A stretch of DNA of 64,000 bases. Origin: Pseudomonas syringae (GTDB lineage Bacteria > Pseudomonadota > Gammaproteobacteria > Pseudomonadales > Pseudomonadaceae). The notes under the pieces were generated by a model that was not told where the DNA came from, did no database searches, and was given only the letters and a program-made list of their open reading frames with translations. This document shows positions 10,248 to 23,053 of the stretch, in pieces. The stretch lies in NCBI RefSeq assembly GCF_021605415.1, contig NZ_WKEQ01000007.1:1-64000 (forward strand), given 5' to 3'. A program made the position numbers and the translations under genes. Each line of letters begins with the position of its first letter. Within the stretch, counting starts at the first letter, position 1.

Positions 10248-11678
10248 CTATTCCTTATGCCCAGAGTCGCTGACTGGACGCTGCGGCAGCTTACGCTTGA
10301 ACGCTTGTAGGCGAATCAACCGCTGGCATTCGAGCATAAGTGGGTGTTGCGCCCCAAAATGCAGGTCGAGCTGCGCTCTAAGCGCTAAACCTTGCTCGCT
10401 ATCATGCAGGTCTTGCTGGATTAGCGCCTTATACCCACTTAGCTGATGGGCCTGCTCGATATCGGGCACGGGGTCGATGCCCATGACTTCGGCAAGTACA
10501 TCGGAGCTGGCGACGCCCAGAGTCTGCTGGGTAACCGGCTTGATTGCGATTCGGCTCTGTCCAGTTTCTTCATCCTGCTCCGTGGCCAACACCCGGATAC
10601 ATTCGGCAGGCACACTGGTCAGCACTTGAGGGCTATGAGTGGTGACGATGAACTGTACCCGAGGGAATGCCTCTTGCAACTGCCCTAATATCAGCTGCTG
10701 CCAACGGGGGTGCAGGTGCATATCTACTTCATCGATCAGCACGACCCCGGTGGTTTCCTGGGCTGCTTTAAGCCCTAGATGGGGATTAAGCTTGATGCAG
10801 CGGTAAGCGATATCGCCAATCATAGCCAGTACGCTGCGGACGCCGTCGCTAAGCAGATCAACCTTCAGGACGCCGTTCTGATCATGATGCAGAATCAGCG
10901 ACTTCTCTTGGCTAACGCTGTGCTCGAGTGTGTGCCAGCCAGTGGTTGGCTGTAAAAAGCTATCTATGGCTTGTTGCACAACCTGAATGCGCTCATGTGC
11001 GACTCCCAAGTCATCCTGTAATACACGGCTTTCAAGTTGCTTTATTTGCTGCTCACGATAGCTCTGAAAGGCCCAGGTAAACCACTCCTTGAAATGTTTG
11101 AAGGAAGACGCTGGATCTAGGCAATTAAGGTAGGCAAAGGTTCGTACATAGAAGTCAATAGCCTTTGTGTCATCCTTACCTTTCAGTTGTTTTTGCGACC
11201 ACAAGCGACCCGTGCCGTAATAGCCAAACACAGGTAAGTCGAGAGTAGGCCTCGCAGGATCTCGAATCTGCTCCTGAATAGCACCGGCGAACTGTTTCAT
11301 AAAGCTAGTTGCACCGTCGTCCTTGGTCTTAGTGGCTCTAGCTTCGCTTTCCCGAAAACGGATCCATGTTTTCTCTTGGCCAGCGCCAAAGTCTCCGGTC
11401 ATCGACACGCGAGCGGGCAGCTGGCGCGCCATGTCATCGGCGCTCAGCCTCAGCAGACGTACATCGTTAATGGCAATAGCGTTGCTAGGATCGTTGAAGG
11501 CGCTGTGTGCAAGGTCGAAGCGACTGACGTAGGGCCACAATGCAATACGAATTGCATCAAGCAGAGTTGATTTACCTTGACCATTTTCTGCCACCAACAC
11601 TGTGAGTTTAGGGTGTAGCTCTAACTCCAACTCGGCGAAGCAGCGAAAGTTCTCCAAACGCAACTTGCTCAGTTTCAC
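10248..11678 (-). CDS. PtuA-like AAA ATPase (OLD/ABC-like)
   Basis: 476 residues from a GTG at 11678 whose last bases overlap the helicase stop (GTGA); GGAGG lies about 10 bases upstream. The N-terminus [14 protein letters not shown] plus Walker A ENGQGKST (about 31-38), the ABC signature LSDGVRSVL (about 276-284), Walker [14 protein letters not shown] (about 312-324) and TTHSP (about 346-350) define an ABC/OLD-type ATPase of the RecF/PtuA kind. It lacks a TOPRIM nuclease domain, so it must work with a separate nuclease, here the HNH gene that follows. In Septu, PtuA forms a complex that controls PtuB. The close relation to a SNF2 helicase gene is unusual. Confidence 0.8.
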   Translation of the reverse strand: MKLSKLRLENFRCFAELELELHPKLTVLVAENGQGKSTLLDAIRIALWPYVSRFDLAHSAFNDPSNAIAINDVRLLRLSADDMARQLPARVSMTGDFGAGQEKTWIRFRESEARATKTKDDGATSFMKQFAGAIQEQIRDPARPTLDLPVFGYYGTGRLWSQKQLKGKDDTKAIDFYVRTFAYLNCLDPASSFKHFKEWFTWAFQSYREQQIKQLESRVLQDDLGVAHERIQVVQQAIDSFLQPTTGWHTLEHSVSQEKSLILHHDQNGVLKVDLLSDGVRSVLAMIGDIAYRCIKLNPHLGLKAAQETTGVVLIDEVDMHLHPRWQQLILGQLQEAFPRVQFIVTTHSPQVLTSVPAECIRVLATEQDEETGQSRIAIKPVTQQTLGVASSDVLAEVMGIDPVPDIEQAHQLSGYKALIQQDLHDSEQGLALRAQLDLHFGAQHPLMLECQRLIRLQAFKRKLPQRPVSDSGHKE

Positions 11679-14600
11679 AGACTCGCCTCCGGTTTGATCG
11701 CACGGGCCAGCAGCTCTTGCAGGTCGTAATTGACGCTGGCCACGCCGAACTCAGGTTCGGTTTTGAAGGGGTGCTTGATGTAGTGGGGGCCGTCTACCTG
11801 ATCACCATCGACAAGAACAATTGCCAAGATGTATTTTTCGCCTTGGTTGAAGCTGGAGAATATTTCGTTCTTGGTAACGGTAACCGTGGTCGAGCCTTTG
11901 ACCCGACCCTTTACCTCGATATGGCGATCATCTTTGATGCTGCCGTCGCCCAACACTGCGGGGCGAGCAGTAATGTCCCAGCCACACTTATCCGCAGATA
12001 CATCCTTGATCGTGTGACCCAACGCTTGCTCGGCGGCAATGACTGCATGCATGGCGGCCCATTCAATACGCGAGCGGGCTTCAGCGTCGGCGCAGAACGC
12101 GCTGTCGCCTTTACGTTGAGCCAGCAAGCCCGCAGGAATGATTAAAGCGCCACCCAAAACAACCGGGGTGCTGGATACCACGTTTTTCATGGCCTCCAGT
12201 TCATGCTTACGCTGGCTGAGGCGAGCGGTGAGTTCATCAACCCGGCGACGGGCATTTTCCGGCTGCATGCGCGGCTGCTTGCCCGCACTGACATCGTCAC
12301 TCAGTTTGATGAAGCGATCCGACCAGTAGTTGATTTCTTTAACCAGTCGCTCATTAACCGCCGACAGGATCTTGTCCGCCTGACGCTCAAGGCGAAATTT
12401 AACCTCTTGATAGTGCTCTGGAACCAGATGCTCTGAAGCATGGTTGAGAGCCATGGCTTCGAGGTTCTGAGTAATCCAGGGAGCATTCAGCACATCACCG
12501 ACTAGCTGCAAATCTCCTTCATCTATCGGCTGTAGATCGAGGTGCGGAGCCCAACCTGCATGAGTTGCATTACCGTGTTGATCAATTTCGACGAATTGCA
12601 GGCGGCGAGATACAACTTTGCTTTGTGCGCCGCCTTGTGGCGGGTTTTCTCGCACGCTGTGATCAACCATGAACAAGACTTTAGGGCTGGTGCTGTCGTC
12701 ATTCGGATCAACCATCACCGCGCCCTGTTTGAGCTTGGTGCGATGGGCCGAAAGAATCAGATCGGTGCTCGCCATCATCAACGGGTGGCCAGGATGAATC
12801 AGGTCGGCCATGGCCTTGCCGTGCAGACGAACATGCTGCTTTTCAAAGCAGATGCGTTCGTACTGTTTGAGCACTGGAGTACGTGTCTCACCAATAACTC
12901 TGTCACGCTCGCGCAGGGCCGCTGGCACATGACGAATTTCATAGCGACCGGTTTCCCGTGGGCGCATTTCACCACCCAACGTGGTGAAAGCCTCGGTGAA
13001 AAAGGCGCGGATGAAGTAAGGCTGAAGCTTGCGTGCTTCGGCCTTTTCCATCTCTTCTTTGACCGCATAGAGGTCGGTCAGGCTCATGTGCTGCTCGACC
13101 AAGGCGTTGCGACTGAGAATTTCTTTTAGATGCTCAGTATCCAGCGCACCCTCAATCACTTGGGTAAGCTTGGCGCGCACTTCAGGCGAATCACCATAGC
13201 GAATGGCTTGAATCAGCAGCTCTTTGAGCGAGACGTTATCAAAAGCCTCGCCAAGCACATCAAACACTTTACCGCCGAGGGCTTTCTTTTCGATTTCGAG
13301 TTTGTCGAATAGCTTCTGGAAAACTTCGCCTTCACGGGTTTCATTGGCGACGATATTCCATAGATGACAAACCTCGGTCTGACCGATGCGGTGAATACGA
13401 CCAAAGCGCTGTTCGAGGCGGTTGGGGTTCCACGGCAGGTCATAGTTGACCATAAGGTTAGCGTTCTGCAAGTTAACGCCTTCGCCGGCTGCGTCCGTGG
13501 CAATCAACACCTGTACGTTGGGATTATTGCGGAACTCTTCCTGCACTTGGCGCCTAGCATCACGATTAGTGCCGCCGTGAATGGTGACCACCGCCTCGGG
13601 CTGGCCAAGCATGGAACCGATGCGCTCGATCAAATAATTCAGTGTGTCGCGATGCTCGGTAAAGATGATCAGCTTGCGCCGCGTACGATTGCTGGTGAAC
13701 ATCTCAGGGGCGTCTTGCAGTAAGCAGGAAAGCTCTTCCCACTTTTTGTCACTGCGCGACTCAACCAGTAACTGCGCCTGACGAGCGAGGTGAGCCAAGA
13801 TACAAATCTCAGCTTCTAGTTCGGGAATAGTCTCGGCAGCTGTGGCCTGATCGACCAGCTGCTCAGCGTAAATCTCGTACTCTTCAGCGCTAAGCTCATC
13901 TTCGAGATCGTCGATGTTGTCAGGGACGTCGATCTGTTTTTTGACCAGGGACTCGCCCATCGGCGAGTTAATACTCTGCCCACGAGCCATAAGCTTGGCT
14001 TCGTCTAGACGCGCTTCAAGCCGCTTGCGCCGGCGATGCAGCGACTGGTAAATGGCTGCAGGGCTAGACGCTAGGCGGCGTTGCAATTGAGTAAGTGCGA
14101 AGCCAACGTTGTTTTTGTGCTTACCGTCGAGACGATCTGCACGGTTCATTTCGTTGCGAACATAGTCAGTAACGTCGTGATACAGCGCAGCTTCAAGGTC
14201 TGATAGTTGGTAGTTTGCGGTATAGGCAAAGCGTTCAGGGAATAGCTTAGTGCCGTCAAACTTGTACAAGTCCTCCTTAACCATGCGGCGCATCATGTCG
14301 GAAACATCGACCTTGTGTGCGCCCTCGCGGAACTTGCCGTAAAAACGGTCGCCATCGAGAAGCGACAGCCAGATCTGAAAATCTTCTTCTTTGCCGTTAT
14401 GCGGCGTGGCCGTCATCAACAAAAAATGACGCGTGATGGAGCCCAGAAGCTCGCCAAGTTCGAAGCGCTTGGTCTTGTTGACTTTGTTGCCGAAGTAATT
14501 GGCAGAAAGCTTATGTGCCTCATCGACGATGATTAGATCCCACTCCGTATTCTTGAGCTTCTGCTGATAGTCCTCATTGCGAGACAGTTGGTCGAGGCGG

Positions 14601-15211
14601 GCAATTAGTAAATTACTTTCTTCGAAGTAATTACCAGAGGCGCATTGTTCCTGCTTCTCACGGCTGAACACCTCAAACTTAACGCCGAACTTCTCTAGCA
14701 GTTCATCCTGCCATTGTTCAGTTAGCGAGCCAGGCGAAACCACAAGAATACGTCGAGCATCCGCACGCATCAGTAGCTCGCGAATCAACAGACCAGCCAT
14801 GATGGTCTTACCAGCACCAGGATCATCTGCCAGAACGAAACGTAGCGGTTGGCGAGGGAGCATGGACTCGTAAACAGCAGATATCTGGTGCGGTAGCGGA
14901 TCGACGTTAGAAGTATGAACCGCCATCATCGGATCGAATAAATACGCCAACTGGATGCGCCAGGCTTCGAGAGCGAGTTTGAAGTCAGCACCCGGTGCAT
15001 CAAACGCCCAAGGTTTGCCTGCCTGCGCAAGCTCAAGACGCAGCTCATCCGAACGAAACAACATCTGCTCGCCTAGGCGGCCCTGACTATCCTTGAAATA
15101 GACGGTGATGGCGTTGTCGCCAACAGGCTCAATGGTGACGATACGCACGATTTCGTTGGTCTGAATACCACTTACTTGTGCGTCTTTTTTGATGTCTTCG
15201 AGCTTTAGCAT
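11675..15211 (-). CDS. DrmD-like SNF2 helicase with C-terminal DUF3883-like domain, first gene of the defence operon
   Basis: 1178 residues from ATG 15211, preceded by AAAGGA six bases upstream; an in-frame TTG at 15226 overlaps that site and is unlikely. Motifs: [14 protein letters not shown] (about 128-140, Walker A), VDEAH (about 229-233), [10 protein letters not shown], and [11 protein letters not shown] (motif VI). The N-terminal start MLKLEDIKK and overall length match the DrmD helicase of class 1 DISARM. The C-terminal ~120 residues contain GWDITARP and [11 protein letters not shown], a DUF3883-like, nuclease-fold domain. It would translocate on or remodel invader DNA. DISARM normally also has DrmA, DrmB and DrmC, none of which is present here. 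It opens a six-gene transcription unit. Confidence 0.85.
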   Translation of the reverse strand: MLKLEDIKKDAQVSGIQTNEIVRIVTIEPVGDNAITVYFKDSQGRLGEQMLFRSDELRLELAQAGKPWAFDAPGADFKLALEAWRIQLAYLFDPMMAVHTSNVDPLPHQISAVYESMLPRQPLRFVLADDPGAGKTIMAGLLIRELLMRADARRILVVSPGSLTEQWQDELLEKFGVKFEVFSREKQEQCASGNYFEESNLLIARLDQLSRNEDYQQKLKNTEWDLIIVDEAHKLSANYFGNKVNKTKRFELGELLGSITRHFLLMTATPHNGKEEDFQIWLSLLDGDRFYGKFREGAHKVDVSDMMRRMVKEDLYKFDGTKLFPERFAYTANYQLSDLEAALYHDVTDYVRNEMNRADRLDGKHKNNVGFALTQLQRRLASSPAAIYQSLHRRRKRLEARLDEAKLMARGQSINSPMGESLVKKQIDVPDNIDDLEDELSAEEYEIYAEQLVDQATAAETIPELEAEICILAHLARQAQLLVESRSDKKWEELSCLLQDAPEMFTSNRTRRKLIIFTEHRDTLNYLIERIGSMLGQPEAVVTIHGGTNRDARRQVQEEFRNNPNVQVLIATDAAGEGVNLQNANLMVNYDLPWNPNRLEQRFGRIHRIGQTEVCHLWNIVANETREGEVFQKLFDKLEIEKKALGGKVFDVLGEAFDNVSLKELLIQAIRYGDSPEVRAKLTQVIEGALDTEHLKEILSRNALVEQHMSLTDLYAVKEEMEKAEARKLQPYFIRAFFTEAFTTLGGEMRPRETGRYEIRHVPAALRERDRVIGETRTPVLKQYERICFEKQHVRLHGKAMADLIHPGHPLMMASTDLILSAHRTKLKQGAVMVDPNDDSTSPKVLFMVDHSVRENPPQGGAQSKVVSRRLQFVEIDQHGNATHAGWAPHLDLQPIDEGDLQLVGDVLNAPWITQNLEAMALNHASEHLVPEHYQEVKFRLERQADKILSAVNERLVKEINYWSDRFIKLSDDVSAGKQPRMQPENARRRVDELTARLSQRKHELEAMKNVVSSTPVVLGGALIIPAGLLAQRKGDSAFCADAEARSRIEWAAMHAVIAAEQALGHTIKDVSADKCGWDITARPAVLGDGSIKDDRHIEVKGRVKGSTTVTVTKNEIFSSFNQGEKYILAIVLVDGDQVDGPHYIKHPFKTEPEFGVASVNYDLQELLARAIKPEASL

Positions 15212-15360
15212 CGGCAATCCTTTCAACGTCCATGCATTCAGGGCCAGGCTGTTCGTCCCCGCAAGTTCTGGAATTTTAACAGTTGTCCGCTAACCGTATG
15301 TTTTTTCTCATCGGGGAGTATTTCTAAACAGGTTATTTGCCAAGCATCGGCTCATAAAAA

Positions 15361-15400
15361 GCAAAACCCCCGGCAGATCCGCGTCTGCCGGGGGTTTTGC
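15361..15400. terminator. Strong bidirectional terminator after gyrB
   Basis: A perfect 17-base inverted repeat, GCAAAACCCCCGGCAGA (15361-15377) and TCTGCCGGGGGTTTTGC (15384-15400), with a six-base loop. T-rich sequence follows on both strands. It ends gyrB transcription, which runs leftwards, and isolates the defence operon from it. The promoter of the defence operon must therefore lie between about 15212 and 15360. Confidence 0.9.
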
Positions 15401-15418
15401 TTTTAACCTAGGTGTCGA

Positions 15419-15472
15419 TTAACTTTGGCCGAACCGCTTAACTTTGACCGAAGTGGCGATTTACTTTGCCCA
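15419..15472. repeat. Three degenerate direct repeats at the island/core junction
   Basis: TTAACTTTGGCCGAA (15419), TTAACTTTGACCGAA (15438) and TTTACTTTGCCCA (15460) are spaced 19 and 22 bases apart, ending 13 bases before the gyrB stop. Tandem terminal repeats of about 20 bases are characteristic of IS21-family ends, where the transposase binds. No transposase gene is here, so this may be a solitary remnant. The insertion-sequence origin is inferred, not shown. Confidence 0.55.
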
Positions 15473-15484
15473 CCTACACCGGGA

Positions 15485-19011
<3,527 letters not shown>

Positions 19012-19025
19012 CGAGCGTCAGCTGA

Positions 19026-20129
19026 TTACAGACGCATCGGCATGACAACGTAAGCCGAATCGTCGTTGTCGGACTCTTGCACCAGCGCACTGCTGTTGGA
19101 GTCGGACAAAATCAGGCGGACCTGCTCGGTGGTCATCACGCCCAGCACATCGAGCAGATAGCTCACGTTGAAGCCGATCTCCAGATTGCCGCCGTTGTAT
19201 TCGACGCCGACTTCTTCTTCCGCTTCTTCCTGTTCCGGGTTGTTAGCCTGGATTTTCAGTTGACCGTTGGCCAGTTGCAGACGGATGCCACGGTACTTCT
19301 CGTTGGACAGAATCGCGGTACGGCTGAACGCTTCGCGCAGGGCCTGGCGATCACCGAGTACCAGTTTGTCACCGCCCTTTGGCAGAACGCGCTCGTAGTC
19401 AGGGAATTTGCCGTCGACCAGTTTCGAGGTGAAGGTGAACTCGCCGGTGGTCGCACGGATGTGGTGCTGGCCCAATACGATGCTGACGTTGCCGTCCGGC
19501 TCGGTGAGCAGACGCGCCAGTTCGAGGATACCTTTGCGCGGCACGATCACCTGATGGCGATCCGGCTGACCGATATCGGCCTGCATCGAGCACATGGCCA
19601 GACGGTGTCCGTCAGTGGCCACGGCGCGGATCACGCCGGCGGACACTTCCAGCAGCATGCCGTTGAGGTAGTAACGCACATCCTGCTGGGCCATGGCGAA
19701 GCTGGTGCGTTCGATCAAACGACGCAGCTTGCTTTGCTCCAGGCTGCAGGTCAGCGAACCCGGGCCTTCTTCCACGGTGGGGAAGTCATTGGCCGGCAAG
19801 GTCGACAGAGTGAAACGGCTACGGCCAGCCTTCACCACGAGCTTCTGCTCATCGACCTTGATGTCGATCAGCGCGTCGTTCGGCAGGCTTTTGCAGATGT
19901 CCATGAGCTTGCGCGCAGGCACGGTGATGGAGCCGGTTTCGGCGGGCTCTTCCAGCTGGACGCGACCAACCAGCTCGACTTCAAGGTCGGTACCGGTCAG
20001 CGACAACTGCTGGCCTTCGACGACCAACAGCACATTGGAGAGTACCGGCAAGGTCTGTCGGCGCTCGACGACGCCTGCGACCAGTTGCAGGGGTTTCAAC
20101 AGGGCTTCGCGTTGAATGGTGAAATGCAT
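19026..20129 (-). CDS. dnaN: DNA polymerase III beta subunit (sliding clamp)
   Basis: Ring-shaped processivity clamp for DNA polymerase III; binds polymerase, MutS, ligase and Hda through a common groove. 367 residues, the standard length. It begins MHFTIQREALLKPLQLVAGV and ends AYVVMPMRL, the conserved clamp C-terminus that lines the partner-binding pocket. It lies 39 bases downstream of dnaA and 14 upstream of recF, in one operon on the minus strand. Confidence 0.97.
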   Translation of the reverse strand: MHFTIQREALLKPLQLVAGVVERRQTLPVLSNVLLVVEGQQLSLTGTDLEVELVGRVQLEEPAETGSITVPARKLMDICKSLPNDALIDIKVDEQKLVVKAGRSRFTLSTLPANDFPTVEEGPGSLTCSLEQSKLRRLIERTSFAMAQQDVRYYLNGMLLEVSAGVIRAVATDGHRLAMCSMQADIGQPDRHQVIVPRKGILELARLLTEPDGNVSIVLGQHHIRATTGEFTFTSKLVDGKFPDYERVLPKGGDKLVLGDRQALREAFSRTAILSNEKYRGIRLQLANGQLKIQANNPEQEEAEEEVGVEYNGGNLEIGFNVSYLLDVLGVMTTEQVRLILSDSNSSALVQESDNDDSAYVVMPMRL

Positions 20130-20168
20130 GGTCTAGTCCCTTGCCTTAATAAGCTGCGCTGGTGTTCA

Positions 20169-21692
20169 TCAAGTAGTCAGTGTGCGCAGCAGGTTCTTGT
20201 AGTCCTCGCGGATGTCCGCGTCGGATTCCTTAAGTTCGTTGATCTTGCGGCAGGCGTGCAAAACGGTCGTGTGATCGCGGCCGCCAAACACATCGCCGAT
20301 TTCCGGCAGGCTGTGGTTGGTCAGTTCTTTGGACAACGCCATCGCCACCTGACGCGGACGTGCCACCGAGCGCGAACGGCGCTTGGACAGCAAGTCGGAA
20401 ATCTTGATCTTGTAGTACTCAGCGACCGTGCGCTGAATGTTATCCACAGAGACCAGTTTGTCCTGCAACGCCAGCAAGTCCTTCAGGGATTCGCGAATCA
20501 ACTCGATGGTGATATCGCGCCCCATAAAGTGGGAGTGGGCGATCACGCGTTTCAGCGCACCTTCCAGCTCACGGACGTTGGAACGAATTCGTTGGGCAAT
20601 GAAGAACGCCGCGTCGTGTGGCAACTCGACTTTGGCCTGGTCGGCCTTCTTCATCAAGATCGCGACGCGGGTCTCCAGTTCCGGAGGCTCGACGGCAACC
20701 GTCAGGCCCCAGCCGAAGCGGGATTTCAGGCGCTCTTCAAGGCCTTCGATTTCTTTCGGGTAGCGGTCACTGGTGAGAATGACCTGCTGGCCACCTTCAA
20801 GCAGGGCGTTGAAGGTATGGAAAAACTCTTCCTGAGAACGCTCTTTGCGGGCGAAGAACTGGATGTCGTCGATCAGCAAGGCGTCCACCGAACGATAAAA
20901 ACGCTTGAACTCGTTGATCGCGTTCAGCTGCAGCGCCTTGACCATGTCGGCCACGAAACGCTCGGAATGCAGGTACACGACCTTGGCATTCGGGTTCTTC
21001 TTTAATAGATGGTTACCCACCGCATGCATCAAGTGGGTTTTACCCAGGCCGACGCCGCCATAAAGGAACAAGGGGTTGTAGCCATGCTTGGGGTTATCCG
21101 CCACCTGCCAGGCTGCCGCGCGGGCGAGCTGGTTGGATTTACCTTCGACAAAGTTTTCAAAGGTAAAAGTGCGGTTCAGGTAACTGGTGTGCTTGAGCGC
21201 ACCTTCGACCTGCACCGTGCGTTGTTCAGCGCGAACGGGTGCCTGTTGCGATGCAGCGCCGGCCATCGGATCGAAGCTGTCGCGAGACGGCTCTTCGTTC
21301 ACTTCGGCATTTTTTTGCGTGGCGCGCTTGGCCGGTGTCGCGACTGGCGCAGGCGCTGGAGCGCTGACCTGCGCCGACGTCGCCTGCATCTGCGAAGCGG
21401 CAGCCGCGGCCAACGGTGCATTCGGTGCGGCACGTGGGGCGGAACTGCGTTTGCTGCCTATTAATAAGGAAAGCGCCGGCGCCATGCCATTGCCATGCTC
21501 ATCCAGCAGCTCGAGGACGCGTCCCAGGTACTTTTCGTTGACCCAGTCCAGAACAAAACGGTTCGGTGCGTAAACGCGCAACTCGTCGCCTTCGGCTTCG
21601 ACCTGTAGCGGACGGATCCAAGTGTTGAATTGCTGGGCAGGCAGCTCTTCGCGCAAAAGCTCCACGCACTGCTGCCAAAGTTCCACTGACAC
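20169..21692 (-). CDS. dnaA: Chromosomal replication initiator DnaA
   Basis: AAA+ ATPase that binds DnaA boxes and opens oriC. 507 residues. Domain I (about 1-80) begins [22 protein letters not shown]; domain II is an Ala/Pro-rich linker (about 85-170); domain III has Walker [10 protein letters not shown] and Walker B LLIDDIQF; domain IV ends with the helix-turn-helix signature [20 protein letters not shown] perfect DnaA box (20440-20448) lies inside the gene. The start is supported by family alignment; the gene is divergent from rpmH across oriC. Confidence 0.97.
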   Translation of the reverse strand: MSVELWQQCVELLREELPAQQFNTWIRPLQVEAEGDELRVYAPNRFVLDWVNEKYLGRVLELLDEHGNGMAPALSLLIGSKRSSAPRAAPNAPLAAAAASQMQATSAQVSAPAPAPVATPAKRATQKNAEVNEEPSRDSFDPMAGAASQQAPVRAEQRTVQVEGALKHTSYLNRTFTFENFVEGKSNQLARAAAWQVADNPKHGYNPLFLYGGVGLGKTHLMHAVGNHLLKKNPNAKVVYLHSERFVADMVKALQLNAINEFKRFYRSVDALLIDDIQFFARKERSQEEFFHTFNALLEGGQQVILTSDRYPKEIEGLEERLKSRFGWGLTVAVEPPELETRVAILMKKADQAKVELPHDAAFFIAQRIRSNVRELEGALKRVIAHSHFMGRDITIELIRESLKDLLALQDKLVSVDNIQRTVAEYYKIKISDLLSKRRSRSVARPRQVAMALSKELTNHSLPEIGDVFGGRDHTTVLHACRKINELKESDADIREDYKNLLRTLTT

Positions 21693-22170
21693 GGATATCC
21701 CCTAAGTTTGAAAGCCGGTGAGGCAAAAACAAGCGGACATTGTAGCGGCGAGCCGCTCACTTATCCACATGCAGGTTGTCCCCTGCACATGATTTATCAA
21801 TGCCTTGAATGGAAAAAAGGCGACCGACGGCGTGTGAATAAGCTCTGTGGATAACCCCACATGAGGGCACTGGACAACTAGGGGTTGAACTCGGTGGATA
21901 ACTCGCCTGTGGATAACGTGCCATTTCACACACAGGTTTTCCGAGGGTATGACACAGGCTGAACACGGCTTTCCACGGCAGTTGTCATTCTCTGTACATC
22001 ACGTCAAATAAGGGCTAATGGTACTTATCCACAGCGGGTGCCGTGCTTAGCTTTTATAAGCTTTACAGAAAAGCTTTAAATAATTCCCCTCTTTATTTTT
22101 ATATCTATCGAACACGTTTCAACGCCAAGAGGCTCGCCAGATCTATTTATAAGGAAACGCTGGTTGGAAA
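21693..22170. other. oriC: chromosomal replication origin between dnaA and rpmH
   Basis: Four perfect DnaA boxes (TTATCCACA or complement) at 21761-21769, 21846-21854, 21908-21916 and 22025-22033, plus one-mismatch boxes at 21833-21841 and 21893-21901. They are followed by an AT-rich stretch at about 22043-22110 suited to be the unwinding element. This is the known position of the Pseudomonas origin. No protein-coding frame here is credible. Confidence 0.9.
21739..21767 (-). promoter_or_regulatory. Candidate dnaA promoter overlapping a DnaA box
   Basis: On the minus strand, TGGATA (21767-21762) and TACAAT (21744-21739) are separated by 17 bases. The -35 element lies within the DnaA box at 21761-21769, which would let DnaA repress its own gene. 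The -10 is good and the -35 weak. Confidence 0.5.
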
Positions 22171-22199
22171 TTGACCTGAACGCTTGCTTTCTCTAGAAT
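22171..22199 (+). promoter_or_regulatory. Sigma70 promoter for rpmH-rnpA
   Basis: TTGACC (22171-22176) and TAGAAT (22194-22199) are 17 bases apart, about 60 bases before the rpmH start. Both hexamers differ from consensus at only one or two positions. Confidence 0.75.
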
Positions 22200-22260
22200 C
22201 CCCGGTCTCTTAAAACGGGGGCCATTCCGGCCCGTTGTGGACGAACCAGGTAACACGACA

Positions 22261-22395
22261 ATGAAACGTACTTTCCAACCAAGCACCATCAAACGCGCCC
22301 GTACTCACGGTTTCCGTGCTCGCATGGCTACCAAGAACGGCCGTGCAGTCCTGTCGCGTCGTCGCGCCAAAGGTCGTGCGCGTCTGGCAGTTTGA
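22261..22395 (+). CDS. rpmH: 50S ribosomal protein L34
   Basis: 44 residues, the exact bacterial size, beginning [22 protein letters not shown] and ending KGRARLAV. It is highly basic (Arg/Lys-rich) and binds 23S rRNA near the exit side of the large subunit. It is the first gene after oriC on the plus strand and lies 16 bases before rnpA. The sequence CAGGTAACACGACA before the ATG supplies a modest ribosome binding site. Confidence 0.97.
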   Translation: MKRTFQPSTIKRARTHGFRARMATKNGRAVLSRRRAKGRARLAV

Positions 22396-22411
22396 TAATC
22401 CGGTACTGGAG

Positions 22412-22813
22412 GTGAGTCAGGACTTCAGTCGGGAAAAGCGTCTGCTTACCCCCCGGCATTTCAAGGCAGTCTTTGACTCCCCTACCGGCAAGGTTCCGGG
22501 GAAAAATCTCCTGCTCCTTGCGCGCAACAACGATCTCGATCACCCCCGGCTCGGGCTGGTTATCGGGAAAAAGAGCGTGAAGCTCTCCGTCGAGCGCAAT
22601 CGCCTCAAACGTGTGATGCGCGAATCGTTTCGCCTGCACCAGGATTCACTGGTCGGCTGGGACATCGTCATCGTCGCGCGCAAAGGTTTGGGCGACGTAG
22701 AAAACCCCGAATTGATTCAGCATTTCGGCAAACTCTGGAAGCGTCTGGCACGCAACAAGCCAGTACCAGCAGTCAAAACCGAAACTGTAGGGGTAGACAG
22801 TAGCGATGCGTAA
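22412..22813 (+). CDS. rnpA: Ribonuclease P protein component
   Basis: Protein cofactor of RNase P, which matures tRNA 5' ends. 133 residues from a GTG at 22412, which gives the family start (M)[20 protein letters not shown]; an upstream open frame overlaps rpmH and is spurious. GGAG touches the GTG, so initiation may depend on coupling to rpmH. The RNP motif is [20 protein letters not shown] (about 57-76), an Arg-rich helix that contacts the RNA. Its stop lies beyond the yidD start, so the two genes overlap by 8 bases. Confidence 0.93.
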   Translation: MSQDFSREKRLLTPRHFKAVFDSPTGKVPGKNLLLLARNNDLDHPRLGLVIGKKSVKLSVERNRLKRVMRESFRLHQDSLVGWDIVIVARKGLGDVENPELIQHFGKLWKRLARNKPVPAVKTETVGVDSSDA

Positions 22814-23051
22814 ACTGGCGCTCGTTCCGATCCAGTTTTATCGCTATGCCATTAGTCCCCTGATGGCCAGTCACTGTCGTTTCTACCCCAGTTGTTCCTG
22901 CTACGCGTATGAAGCCATCGAAAATCATGGCCTTCTGCGCGGTGGCTGGCTGACCTTTCGTCGTTTAGGTCGCTGTCATCCGTGGAATCCCGGTGGTTAT
23001 GACCCGGTTCCACCTATCCCTACCTCCCGTTCTTCTTCGATGGCCGAGTAA
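22806..23051 (+). CDS. yidD: Membrane protein insertion efficiency factor YidD
   Basis: 81 residues. The family core is seen in [20 protein letters not shown], with [14 protein letters not shown] and [15 protein letters not shown] following. The conserved cysteines and the HPWNPGG block define the family. It has an amphipathic N-terminal region that associates with the inner membrane and helps YidC-dependent insertion. It overlaps rnpA and lies two bases before yidC, the standard arrangement. Confidence 0.95.
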   Translation: MRKLALVPIQFYRYAISPLMASHCRFYPSCSCYAYEAIENHGLLRGGWLTFRRLGRCHPWNPGGYDPVPPIPTSRSSSMAE

Positions 23052-23053
23052 TC

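Noticed and set aside
9605..11678. Retron interpretation of the PtuA/PtuB pair
   Set aside because: No reverse transcriptase gene or msr-msd-like inverted repeats are seen anywhere near it.
2105..15211. BREX or standard DISARM system
   Set aside because: No PglZ, PglX, BrxL, DrmA, DrmB or DrmC homologue can be recognised; only the DrmD-like helicase is shared.
19077..21005. Open frame of about 642 codons on the plus strand opposite dnaN and dnaA
   Set aside because: It spans two genes on the other strand and their intergenic gap; the product is His/Gln/Asp-rich without family motifs.
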